A stretch of DNA of 64,000 nucleotides from Membranipora membranacea. Its lineage: Eukaryota; Bryozoa; Gymnolaemata; Cheilostomatida; Membraniporidae. Below, one piece after another: positions 23,550-36,500 of this stretch (positions within the stretch are counted from its first letter, which is position 1; the number at the start of each line of letters is the position of its first letter). The DNA lies in the NCBI GenBank assembly GCA_914767715.1, contig OU612071.1, positions 8,353,493 to 8,417,492 on the forward strand, given 5' to 3'. The translations under genes were made by a program, and so were the position numbers. The notes beneath the pieces were generated by a model. That model searched no databases and was not told the DNA's origin. It was given only the letters and a program-made list of their open reading frames with translations.

Positions 23550-26500
23550 GTTTAGCTCTGAGGGTCTTTGTTCTCAGTCAGCGTCAGTCTTAACGAGGCG
23601 CACTTTTGCTCTAAAAAAACATGCCAAACGGCAGCAGTAAAAAATTCAAAGTTTGTCGCAATCATATCAAACTCAGACCAGTTCAAGCCCTTATATACCT
23701 CATTCAAAATCCAGAATATGGAGATTCTCGGATAACCTGGTGGCTTGTAACGCTGACTTGATATTTACAAAAATATACCAAGGGAGGGTATCACGCTTTT
23801 TTTTCGCTCGGATCAAAAAATAGACTTGCTTGTAACCTAACTCATAAGGTGAAGCAACTCCTGCTCATTTCAAATGTGAAATCCGTTTAGATCTGAGGGT
23901 CTTTGTTCTCAGTCAGCGTCCGTCTTAACACACTCACTTTGGTCTAAAAAAACCCGCCAAACGGCAGCAGTAAAAAATTCAAAGTTTGTCGCAATCATAT
24001 CAAACTCAGACGAGTTCAAGCCCATATATACCTCATTTAAAATCCAGAATATGGAGATTCTCGGATAACCTGGTGCCTTGTAACGCTGACTTGAAATTTA
24101 CAAAAATATACCAAGGGAGGGTATCACGCTTTTTTTTCGCTCGGATCAAAAAATAGATTTGCTTCTAACCTACCTCATAAGGTGAAGCAACTCCTGATCA
24201 TTTCAAATCTGAAATCCGTTTAGCTCTGAGGGTCTTTGTTCTCAGTCAGCGTCCGTCTTAACGAGGCTCACTTTTGCTCTAAAAAAACACGCCAAACGGC
24301 AGCAGTAAAAAATTCAAAGTTTGTCGCAATCATATCAAACTCAGACCAGTTCAAGCCCTTATATACCTCATTCAAAATCCAGAATATGGAGATTCTCGGA
24401 TAACCTGGTGGCTTGTAACGCTGACTTGAAATTTACAAAAATATACCAAGGGAGGGTATCACGCTTTTTTTTCGCTCGGATCAAAAAATAGATTCGCTTC
24501 TAACCTACCTCATAAGGTGAAGCAACTCCCGCTCATTTCAAATGTGAAATCCGTTTAGCTCTGAGGGTCTTTGTTCTCAGTCAGCGTCCGTCTTAACGAG
24601 GGTCACTTTTGCTCTAAAAAAACATGCCAAACGGCAGCAGTAAAAAATCAAAAGCTTGTCGCAATCATATTAAACTCAGACCAGTTCAAGCCCTTATATA
24701 CCTCATTCAAAATCCAGAATATGGAGATTCTCGGATAACCTGGTGGCTTGTAACGCTGACTTGAAATTTACAAAAATATACCAAGGGAGGGTATCACGCT
24801 TTTTTTTCGCTCGGATCAAAAAATAGATTTGCTTATAACCTACCTCATAAGGTGAAGCAACTCCTGCTCATTTCAAATCTGAAATCCGTTTAGCTCTGAG
24901 GGTCTTTGTTCTCAGTCAGCGTCAGTCTTAACGAGGCGCACTTTTGCTCTAAAAAAACATGCCAAACGGCAGCAGTAAAAAATTCAAAGTTTGTCGCAAT
25001 CATATCAAACTCAGACCAGTTCAAGCCCTTATATACCTCATTCAAAATCCAGAATATGGAGATTCTCGGATAACCTGGTGGCTTGTACCGCTGACTTGAT
25101 ATTTACAAAAATATACCAAGGGAGGGTATCACGCTTTTTTTTCGCTCGGATCAAAAAATAGACTTGCTTCTAACCTACCTCATAAGGTGAAGCAACTCCT
25201 GCTCATTTCAAATGTGAAATCCGTTTAGATCTGAGGGTCTTTGTTCTCAGTCAGCGTCCGTCTTAACAAACTCACTTTGGTCTAAAAAAACCCGCCAAAC
25301 GGCAGCAGTAAAAAATTCAAAGTTTGTCGCAATCATATCAAACTCAGACGAGTTCAAGCCCATATATACCTCATTTAAAATCCAGAATATGGAGATTCTC
25401 GGATAACCTGGTGCCTTGTAACGCTGACTTGAAATTTACAAAAATATACCAAGGGAGGGTATCACGGTTTTTTTTCGCTCGGATCAAAAAATAGATTTGC
25501 TTCTAACCTACCTCATAAGGTGAAGCAACTCCTGCTCATTTCAAATCTGAAATCCGTTTAGCTCTGAGGGTCTTTGTTCTCAGTCAGCGTCCGTCTTAAC
25601 GAGGCTCATTTTTGCTCTAAAAAAACACGCCAAACGGCAGCAGTAAAAAATTCAAAGTTTGTCGCAATCATATCAAACTCAGACCAGTTCAAGCCCTTAT
25701 ATACCTCATTCAAAATCCAGAATATGGAGATTCTCGGATAACCTGGTGGCTTGTAACGCTGACTTGATATTTACAAAAATATACCAAGGGAGGGTATCAC
25801 GCTTTTTTTTCGCTCGGATCAAAAAATAGACTTGCTTGTAACCTAACTCATAAGGTGAAGCAACTCCTGCTCATTTCAAATGTGAAATCCGTTTAGATCT
25901 GAGGGTCCTTGTTCTCAGTCAGCGTCCGTCTTAACAAACTCACTTTGGTCTAAAAAAACCCGCCAAACGGCAGCAGTAAAAAATTCAAAGTTTGTCGCAA
26001 TAATATCAAACTCAGACGAGTTCAAGCCCATATATACCTCACTTAAAATCCAGAATATGGAGATTCTCGGATAACCTGGTGCCTTGTAACGCTGACTTGA
26101 AATTTACAAAAATATACCAAGGGAGGGTATCACGCTTTTTTTTCGCTCGGATCAAAAAATAGATTTGCTTCTAACCTACCTCATAAGGTGAAGCAACTCC
26201 TGATCATTTCAAATCTGAAATCCGTTTAGCTCTGAGGGTCTTTGTTCTCAGTCAGCGTCCGTGTTAACGAGGCTCACTTTTGCTCTAAAAAAACACGCCA
26301 AACGGCAGCAGTAAAAAATTCAAAGTTTGTCGCAATCATATCAAACTCAGACCAGTTCAAGCCCTTATATACCTCATTCAAAATCCAGAATATGGAGATT
26401 CTCGGATAACCTGGTGGCTTGTAACGCTGACTTGAAATTTACAAAAATATACCAAGGGAGGGTATCACGCTTTTTTTTCGCTCGGATCAAAAAATAGATT

Positions 26501-27048
26501 TGCTTCTAACCTACCTCATAAGGTGAAGCAACTCCCGCTCATTTCAAATGTGAAATCCGTTTAGCTCTGAGGGTCTTTGTTCTCAGTCAGCGTCCGTCTT
26601 AACGAGGGTCACTTTTGCTCTAAAAAAACATGCCAAACGGCAGCAGTAAAAAATCAAAAGCTTGTCGCAATCATATTAAACTCAGACCAGTTCAAGCCCT
26701 TATATACCTCATTCAAAATCCAGAATATGGAGATTCTCGGATAACCTGGTGGCTTGTAACGCTGACTTGAAATTTACAAAAATATACCAAGGGAGGGTAT
26801 CACGCTTTTTTTCGCTCGGATCAAAAAATAGATTTGCTTCTAACCTACCTCATAAGGTGAAGCAACTCCTGCTCATTTCAAATGTGAAATCCGTTTAGAT
26901 CTGAGGGTCTTTGTTCTCAGTCAGCGTCCGTCTTAACGAGGCTCACTTTTGCTCTAAAAAAACATGCCAAACGGCAGCAGTAAAAAATTCAAAGTTTGTC
27001 GCAATCATATCAAACTCAGACCAGTTCAAGCCCTTATATACCTCATTC
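22368..27048 (+). repeat. 14-monomer block (4,681 bp), copy 1
   Basis: From 22,368 to 27,146 the sequence matches 27,049-31,827 with a shift of 4,681 bp (14 monomers; the two tracts overlap at the tandem junction). The left edge is CTCATTTAAAATCC (22,367 T) against CTCATTCAAAATCC. Two mismatches were noticed: 24,671 T against 29,352 C, and 26,504 T against 31,185 C. Anchors are GGATTAAAAAATAGAATTGC (near 22,471/27,152), CTTGAAACTTAC (near 22,754/27,435), TTAACACACTCAC (near 23,926/28,607), ATCACGGTTTT (near 25,463/30,144), GGGTCCTTG and CAATAATATC. Monomers are of the A-E types with several chimeras. Confidence 0.93.
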
Positions 27049-30000
27049 AAAATCCAGAATATGGAGATTCTCGGATAACCTGGTGGCTTGTAACGCTGAC
27101 TTGAAATTTACAAAAATATACCAAGGGAGGGTATCACGCTTTTTTTCGCTCGGATTAAAAAATAGAATTGCTTCTAAACTACCTCATAAGGTGAAGCAAC
27201 TCCTGCTCATTTCAAATGTGAAATCCGTTTAGATCTGAGGGTCTTTGTTCTCAGTCAGCGTCCGTCTTAACGAGGCTCACTTTTGCTCTAAAAAAACATG
27301 CCAAACGGCAGCAGTAAAAAATTCAAAGTTTTTCGCAATCATATCAAACTCAGACCAGTTCAAGCCCTTATATACCTCATTCAAAATCCAGAATATGGAG
27401 ATTCTCGGATAACCTGGTGGCTTGTAACGCTGACTTGAAACTTACAAAAATATACCAAGGGAGGGTATCACGCTTTTTTTTCGCTCGGATCAAAAAAATA
27501 GATTTGCTTCTAACCTACCTCATAAGGTGAAGCAACTCCCGCTCATTTTATATGTGAAATCCGTTTAGCTCTGAGGGTCTTTGTTCTCAGTCAGCGTCCG
27601 TCTTAACGAGGCTCACTTTTGCTCTAAAAAAACATGCCAAACGGCAGCAGTAAAAAATTCAAAGTTTGTCGCAATCATATCAAACTCAGACCAGTTCAAG
27701 CCCTTATATACCTCATTCAAAATCCAGAATATGGAGATTCTCGGATAACCTGGTGGCTTGTAACGCTGACTTGATATTTACAAAAATATACCAAGGGAGG
27801 GTATCACGCTTTTTTTTCGCTCGGATAAAAAAATAGACTTGCTTCTAACCTACCTCATAAGGTGAAGCAACTCCTGCTCATTTCAAATGTGAAATCCGTT
27901 TAGATCTGAGGGTCTTTGTTCTCAGTCAGCGTCCGTCTTAACAAACTCACTTTGGTCTAAAAAAACATGCCAAACGGCAGCAGTAAAAAATTCAAAGTTT
28001 TTCGCAATCATATCAAACTCAGACCAGTTCAAGCCCTTATATACCTCATTCAAAATCCAGAATATGGAGATTCTCGGATAACCTGGTGGCTTGTAACGCT
28101 GACTTGAAATTTACAAAAATATACCAAGGGAGGGTATCACGCTTTTTTTTCGCTCGGATCAAAAAATAGATTTGCTTCTAACCTACCTCATAAGGTGAAG
28201 CAACTCCTGCTCATTTTATATCTGAAATCCGTTTAGCTCTGAGGGTCTTTGTTCTCAGTCAGCGTCAGTCTTAACGAGGCGCACTTTTGCTCTAAAAAAA
28301 CATGCCAAACGGCAGCAGTAAAAAATTCAAAGTTTGTCGCAATCATATCAAACTCAGACCAGTTCAAGCCCTTATATACCTCATTCAAAATCCAGAATAT
28401 GGAGATTCTCGGATAACCTGGTGGCTTGTAACGCTGACTTGATATTTACAAAAATATACCAAGGGAGGGTATCACGCTTTTTTTTCGCTCGGATCAAAAA
28501 ATAGACTTGCTTGTAACCTAACTCATAAGGTGAAGCAACTCCTGCTCATTTCAAATGTGAAATCCGTTTAGATCTGAGGGTCTTTGTTCTCAGTCAGCGT
28601 CCGTCTTAACACACTCACTTTGGTCTAAAAAAACCCGCCAAACGGCAGCAGTAAAAAATTCAAAGTTTGTCGCAATCATATCAAACTCAGACGAGTTCAA
28701 GCCCATATATACCTCATTTAAAATCCAGAATATGGAGATTCTCGGATAACCTGGTGCCTTGTAACGCTGACTTGAAATTTACAAAAATATACCAAGGGAG
28801 GGTATCACGCTTTTTTTTCGCTCGGATCAAAAAATAGATTTGCTTCTAACCTACCTCATAAGGTGAAGCAACTCCTGATCATTTCAAATCTGAAATCCGT
28901 TTAGCTCTGAGGGTCTTTGTTCTCAGTCAGCGTCCGTCTTAACGAGGCTCACTTTTGCTCTAAAAAAACACGCCAAACGGCAGCAGTAAAAAATTCAAAG
29001 TTTGTCGCAATCATATCAAACTCAGACCAGTTCAAGCCCTTATATACCTCATTCAAAATCCAGAATATGGAGATTCTCGGATAACCTGGTGGCTTGTAAC
29101 GCTGACTTGAAATTTACAAAAATATACCAAGGGAGGGTATCACGCTTTTTTTTCGCTCGGATCAAAAAATAGATTCGCTTCTAACCTACCTCATAAGGTG
29201 AAGCAACTCCCGCTCATTTCAAATGTGAAATCCGTTTAGCTCTGAGGGTCTTTGTTCTCAGTCAGCGTCCGTCTTAACGAGGGTCACTTTTGCTCTAAAA
29301 AAACATGCCAAACGGCAGCAGTAAAAAATCAAAAGCTTGTCGCAATCATATCAAACTCAGACCAGTTCAAGCCCTTATATACCTCATTCAAAATCCAGAA
29401 TATGGAGATTCTCGGATAACCTGGTGGCTTGTAACGCTGACTTGAAATTTACAAAAATATACCAAGGGAGGGTATCACGCTTTTTTTTCGCTCGGATCAA
29501 AAAATAGATTTGCTTATAACCTACCTCATAAGGTGAAGCAACTCCTGCTCATTTCAAATCTGAAATCCGTTTAGCTCTGAGGGTCTTTGTTCTCAGTCAG
29601 CGTCAGTCTTAACGAGGCGCACTTTTGCTCTAAAAAAACATGCCAAACGGCAGCAGTAAAAAATTCAAAGTTTGTCGCAATCATATCAAACTCAGACCAG
29701 TTCAAGCCCTTATATACCTCATTCAAAATCCAGAATATGGAGATTCTCGGATAACCTGGTGGCTTGTACCGCTGACTTGATATTTACAAAAATATACCAA
29801 GGGAGGGTATCACGCTTTTTTTTCGCTCGGATCAAAAAATAGACTTGCTTCTAACCTACCTCATAAGGTGAAGCAACTCCTGCTCATTTCAAATGTGAAA
29901 TCCGTTTAGATCTGAGGGTCTTTGTTCTCAGTCAGCGTCCGTCTTAACAAACTCACTTTGGTCTAAAAAAACCCGCCAAACGGCAGCAGTAAAAAATTCA

Positions 30001-31827
30001 AAGTTTGTCGCAATCATATCAAACTCAGACGAGTTCAAGCCCATATATACCTCATTTAAAATCCAGAATATGGAGATTCTCGGATAACCTGGTGCCTTGT
30101 AACGCTGACTTGAAATTTACAAAAATATACCAAGGGAGGGTATCACGGTTTTTTTTCGCTCGGATCAAAAAATAGATTTGCTTCTAACCTACCTCATAAG
30201 GTGAAGCAACTCCTGCTCATTTCAAATCTGAAATCCGTTTAGCTCTGAGGGTCTTTGTTCTCAGTCAGCGTCCGTCTTAACGAGGCTCATTTTTGCTCTA
30301 AAAAAACACGCCAAACGGCAGCAGTAAAAAATTCAAAGTTTGTCGCAATCATATCAAACTCAGACCAGTTCAAGCCCTTATATACCTCATTCAAAATCCA
30401 GAATATGGAGATTCTCGGATAACCTGGTGGCTTGTAACGCTGACTTGATATTTACAAAAATATACCAAGGGAGGGTATCACGCTTTTTTTTCGCTCGGAT
30501 CAAAAAATAGACTTGCTTGTAACCTAACTCATAAGGTGAAGCAACTCCTGCTCATTTCAAATGTGAAATCCGTTTAGATCTGAGGGTCCTTGTTCTCAGT
30601 CAGCGTCCGTCTTAACAAACTCACTTTGGTCTAAAAAAACCCGCCAAACGGCAGCAGTAAAAAATTCAAAGTTTGTCGCAATAATATCAAACTCAGACGA
30701 GTTCAAGCCCATATATACCTCACTTAAAATCCAGAATATGGAGATTCTCGGATAACCTGGTGCCTTGTAACGCTGACTTGAAATTTACAAAAATATACCA
30801 AGGGAGGGTATCACGCTTTTTTTTCGCTCGGATCAAAAAATAGATTTGCTTCTAACCTACCTCATAAGGTGAAGCAACTCCTGATCATTTCAAATCTGAA
30901 ATCCGTTTAGCTCTGAGGGTCTTTGTTCTCAGTCAGCGTCCGTGTTAACGAGGCTCACTTTTGCTCTAAAAAAACACGCCAAACGGCAGCAGTAAAAAAT
31001 TCAAAGTTTGTCGCAATCATATCAAACTCAGACCAGTTCAAGCCCTTATATACCTCATTCAAAATCCAGAATATGGAGATTCTCGGATAACCTGGTGGCT
31101 TGTAACGCTGACTTGAAATTTACAAAAATATACCAAGGGAGGGTATCACGCTTTTTTTTCGCTCGGATCAAAAAATAGATTTGCCTCTAACCTACCTCAT
31201 AAGGTGAAGCAACTCCCGCTCATTTCAAATGTGAAATCCGTTTAGCTCTGAGGGTCTTTGTTCTCAGTCAGCGTCCGTCTTAACGAGGGTCACTTTTGCT
31301 CTAAAAAAACATGCCAAACGGCAGCAGTAAAAAATCAAAAGCTTGTCGCAATCATATTAAACTCAGACCAGTTCAAGCCCTTATATACCTCATTCAAAAT
31401 CCAGAATATGGAGATTCTCGGATAACCTGGTGGCTTGTAACGCTGACTTGAAATTTACAAAAATATACCAAGGGAGGGTATCACGCTTTTTTTCGCTCGG
31501 ATCAAAAAATAGATTTGCTTCTAACCTACCTCATAAGGTGAAGCAACTCCTGCTCATTTCAAATGTGAAATCCGTTTAGATCTGAGGGTCTTTGTTCTCA
31601 GTCAGCGTCCGTCTTAACGAGGCTCACTTTTGCTCTAAAAAAACATGCCAAACGGCAGCAGTAAAAAATTCAAAGTTTGTCGCAATCATATCAAACTCAG
31701 ACCAGTTCAAGCCCTTATATACCTCATTCAAAATCCAGAATATGGAGATTCTCGGATAACCTGGTGGCTTGTAACGCTGACTTGAAATTTACAAAAATAT
31801 ACCAAGGGAGGGTATCACGCTTTTTTT
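27049..31827 (+). repeat. 14-monomer block (4,681 bp), copy 2
   Basis: Near-exact tandem copy of 22,368-27,146. It ends in the T-tract near 31,827: T8 then CGCTCGGATCAAAA here, against T7 then CGCTCGGATTAAAA at 27,140. T-tract edges also end the 16-monomer block, although this may only reflect where distinguishing sites happen to lie. Confidence 0.93.
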
Positions 31828-33579
31828 TCGCTCGGATCAAAAAATAGATTTGCTTATAACCTACCTCATAAGGTGAAGCAACTCCTGCTCATTTCAAATC
31901 TGAAATCCGTTTAGCTCTGAGGGTCTTTGTTCTCAGTCAGCGTCGGTCTTAACGAGGCGCACTTTTGCTCTAAAAAAACATGCCAAACGGCAGCAGTAAA
32001 AAATTCAAAGTTTGTCGCAATCATATCAAACTCAGACCAGTTCAAGCCCTTATATACCTCATTCAAAATCCAGAATATGGAGATTCTCGGATAACCTGGT
32101 GGCTTGTACCGCTGACTTGATATTTACAAAAATATACCAAGGGAGGGTATCACGCTTTTTTTTCGCTCGGATCAAAAAATAGACTTGCTTCTAACCTACC
32201 TCATAAGGTGAAGCAACTCCTGCTCATTTCAAATGTGAAATCCGTTTAGATCTGAGGGTCTTTGTTCTCAGTCAGCGTCCGTCTTAACAAACTCACTTTG
32301 GTCTAAAAAAACCCGCCAAACGGCAGCAGTAAAAAATTCAAAGTTTGTCGCAATCATATCAAACTCAGACGAGTTCAAGCCCATATATACCTCATTTAAA
32401 ATCCAGAATATGGAGATTCTCGGATAACCTGGTGCCTTGTAACGCTGACTTGAAATTTACAAAAATATACCAAGGGAGGGTATCACGGTTTTTTTTCGCT
32501 CGGATCAAAAAATAGATTTGCTTCTAACCTACCTCATAAGGTGAAGCAACTCCTGCTCATTTCAAATCTGAAATCCGTTTAGCTCTGAGGGTCTTTGTTC
32601 TCAGTCAGCGTCCGTCTTAACGAGGCTCATTTTTGCTCTAAAAAAACACGCCAAACGGCAGCAGTAAAAAATTCAAAGTTTGTCGCAATCATATCAAACT
32701 CAGACCAGTTCAAGCCCTTATATACCTCATTCAAAATCCAGAATATGGAGATTCTCGGATAACCTGGTGGCTTGTAACGCTGACTTGAAATTTACAAAAA
32801 TATACCAAGGGAGGGTATCACGCTTTTTTTTCGCTCGGATCAAAAAATAGATTTGCTTCTAACCTACCTCATAAGGTGAAGCAACTCCTGATCATTTCAA
32901 ATCTGAAATCCGTTTAGCTCTGAGGGTCTTTGTTCTCAGTCAGCGTCCGTCTTAACGAGGCTCACTTTTGCTCTAAAAAAACACGCCAAACGGCAGCAGT
33001 AAAAAATTCAAAGTTTGTCGCAATCATATCAAACTCAGACCAGTTCAAGCCCTTATATACCTCATTCAAAATCCAGAATATGGAGATTCTCGGATAACCT
33101 GGTGGCTTGTAACGCTGACTTGAAATTTACAAAAATATACCAAGGGAGGGTATCACGCTTTTTTTTCGCTCGGATCAAAAAATAGATTCGCTTCTAACCT
33201 ACCTCATAAGGTGAAGCAACTCCCGCTCATTTCAAATGTGAAATCCGTTTAGCTCTGAGGGTCTTTGTTCTCAGTCAGCGTCCGTCTTAACGAGGGTCAC
33301 TTTTGCTCTAAAAAAACATGCCAAACGGCAGCAGTAAAAAATCAAAAGCTTGTCGCAATCATATTAAACTCAGACCAGTTCAAGCCCTTATATACCTCAT
33401 TCAAAATCCAGAATATGGAGATTCTCGGATAACCTGGTGGCTTGTAACGCTGACTTGAAATTTACAAAAATATACCAAGGGAGGGTATCACGCTTTTTTT
33501 TCGCTCGGATCAAAAAATAGATTTGCTTATAACCTACCTCATAAGGTGAAGCAACTCCTGCTCATTTCAAATCTGAAAT
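31828..33579 (+). repeat. Transitional A-B-C-C-D monomers
   Basis: Monomers run A (CGTCGGTC at 31,941), B ending in ATCACGGTTTT (32,484), C with GGCTCATTTTTGC and ACACGCC followed by TGATCATTTC, a second C with GATTCGCTTC and CCCGCTC, then D with GAGGGTCAC. The CGTCGGTC variant of the A marker and the CACGG variant then become fixed components of the following eight-monomer HOR. No other feature was seen. Confidence 0.7.
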
Positions 33580-36500
33580 CCGTTTAGCTCTGAGGGTCTT
33601 TGTTCTCAGTCAGCGTCAGTCTTAACGAGGCGCACTTTTGCTCTAAAAAAACATGCCAAACGGCAGCAGTAAAAAATTCAAAGTTTGTCGCAATCATATC
33701 AAACTCAGACCAGTTCAAGCCCTTATATACCTCATTCAAAATCCAGAATATGGAGATTCTCGGATAACCTGGTGGCTTGTACCGCTGACTTGATATTTAC
33801 AAAAAAATACCAAGGGAGGGTATCACGCTTTTTTTTCGCTCGGATCAAAAAATAGACTTGCTTCTAACCTACCTCATAAGGTGAAGCAACTCCTGCTCAT
33901 TTCAAATGTGAAATCCGTTTAGATCTGAGGGTCTTTGTTCTGAGTCAGCGTCCGTCTTAACAAACTCACTTTGGTCTAAAAAAACCCGCCAAACGGCAGC
34001 AGTAAAAAATTCAAAGTTTGTCGCAATCATATCAAACTCAGACGAGTTCAAGCCCATATATGCCTCATTTAAAATCCAGAATATGGAGATTCTCGGATAA
34101 CCTGGTGCCTTGTAACGCTGACTTGAAATTTACAAAAATATACCAAGGGAGGGTATCACGGTTTTTTTTCGCTCGGATCAAAAAATAGATTTGCTTCTAA
34201 CCTACCTCATAAGGTGAAGCAACTCCTGCTCATTTCAAATCTGAAATCCGTTTAGCTCTGAGGGTCTTTGTTCTCAGTCAGCGTCCGTCTTAACGAGGCT
34301 CATTTTTGCTCTAAAAAAACACGCCAAACGGCAGCAGTAAAAAATTCAAAGTTTGTCGCAATCATATCAAACTCAGACCAGTTCAAGCCCTTATATACCT
34401 CATTCAAAATCCAGAATATGGAGATTCTCGGATAACCTGGTGGCTTGTAACGCTGACTTGAAATTTACAAAAATATACCAAGGGAGGGTATCACGCTTTT
34501 TTTTCGCTCGGATCAAAAAATAGATTTGCTTCTAACCTACCTCATAAGGTGAAGCAACTCCTGCTCATTTTATATCTGAAATCCGTTTAGCTCTGAGGGT
34601 CTTTGTTCTCAGTCAGCGTCAGTCTTAACGAGGCGCACTTTTGCTCTAAAAAAACATGCCAAACGGCAGCAGTAAAAAATTCAAAGTTTGTCGCAATCAT
34701 ATCAAACTCAGACCAGTTCAAGCCCTTATATACCTCATTCAAAATCCAGAATATGGAGATTCTCGGATAACCTGGTGGCTTGTAACGCTGACTTGATATT
34801 TACAAAAATATACCAAGGGAGGGTATCACGCTTTTTTTTCGCTCGGATCAAAAAATAGACTTGCTTGTAACCTAACTCATAAGGTGAAGCAACTCCTGCT
34901 CATTTCAAATGTGAAATCCGTTTAGATCTGAGGGTCTTTGTTCTCAGTCAGCGTCCGTCTTAACAAACTCACTTTGGTCTAAAAAAACCCGCCAAACGGC
35001 AGCAGTAAAAAATTCAAAGTTTGTCGCAATAATATCAAACTCAGACGAGTTCAAGCCCATATATACCTCATTTAAAATCCAGAATATGGAGATTCTCGGA
35101 TAACCTGGTGCCTTGTAACGCTGACTTGAAATTTACAAAAATATACCAAGGGAGGGTATCACGCTTTTTTTTCGCTCGGATCAAAAAATAGATTTGCTTC
35201 TAACCTACCTCATAAGGTGAAGCAACTCCTGATCATTTCAAATCTGAAATCCGTTTAGCTCTGAGGGTCTTTGTTCTCAGTCAGCGTCCGTGTTAACGAG
35301 GCTCACTTTTGCTCTAAAAAAACACGCCAAACGGCAGCAGTAAAAAATTCAAAGTTTGTCGCAATCATATCAAACTCAGACCAGTTCAAGCCCTTATATA
35401 CCTCATTCAAAATCCAGAATATGGATATTCTCGGATAACCTGGTGGCTTGTAACGCTGACTTGAAATTTACAAAAATATACCAAGGGAGGGTATCACGCT
35501 TTTTTTTCGCTCGGATCAAAAAATAGATTTGCTTCTAACCTACCTCATAAGGTGAAGCAACTCCCGCTCATTTCAAATGTGAAATCCGTTTAGCTCTGAG
35601 GGTCTTTGTTCTCAGTCAGCGTCCGTCTTAACGAGGGTCACTTTTGCTCTAAAAAAACATGCCAAACGGCAGCAGTAAAAAATCAAAAGCTTGTCGCAAT
35701 CATATTAAACTCAGACCAGTTCAAGCCCTTATATACCTCATTCAAAATCCAGAATATGGAGATTCTCGGATAACCTGGTGGCTTGTAACGCTGACTTGAA
35801 ATTTACAAAAATATACCAAGGGAGGGTATCACGCTTTTTTTCGCTCGGATCAAAAAATAGATTTGCTTCTAACCTACCTCATAAGGTGAAGCAACTCCTG
35901 CTCATTTCAAATGTGAAATCCGTTTAGATCTGAGGGTCTTTGTTCTCAGTCAGCGTCCGTCTTAACGAGGCTCACTTTTGCTCTAAAAAAACATGCCAAA
36001 CGGCAGCAGTAAAAAATTCAAAGTTTGTCGCAATCATATCAAACTCAGACCAGTTCAAGCCCTTATATACCTCATTCAAAATCCAGAATATGGAGATTCT
36101 CGGATAACCTGGTGGCTTGTAACGCTGACTTGAAATTTACAAAAATATACCAAGGGAGGGTATCACGCTTTTTTTTCCCTCGGATCAAAAAATAGATTTG
36201 CTTATAACCTACCTCATAAGGTGAAGCAACTCCTGCTCATTTCAAATCTGAAATCCGTTTAGCTCTGAGGGTCTTTGTTCTCAGTCAGCGTCGGTCTTAA
36301 CGAGGCGCACTTTTGCTCTAAAAAAACATGCCAAACGGCAGCAGTAAAAAATTCAAAGTTTGTCGCAATCATATCAAACTCAGACCAGTTCAAGCCCTTA
36401 TATACCTCATTCAAAATCCAGAATATGGAGATTCTCGGATAACCTGGTGGCTTGTACCGCTGACTTGATATTTACAAAAATATACCAAGGGAGGGTATCA

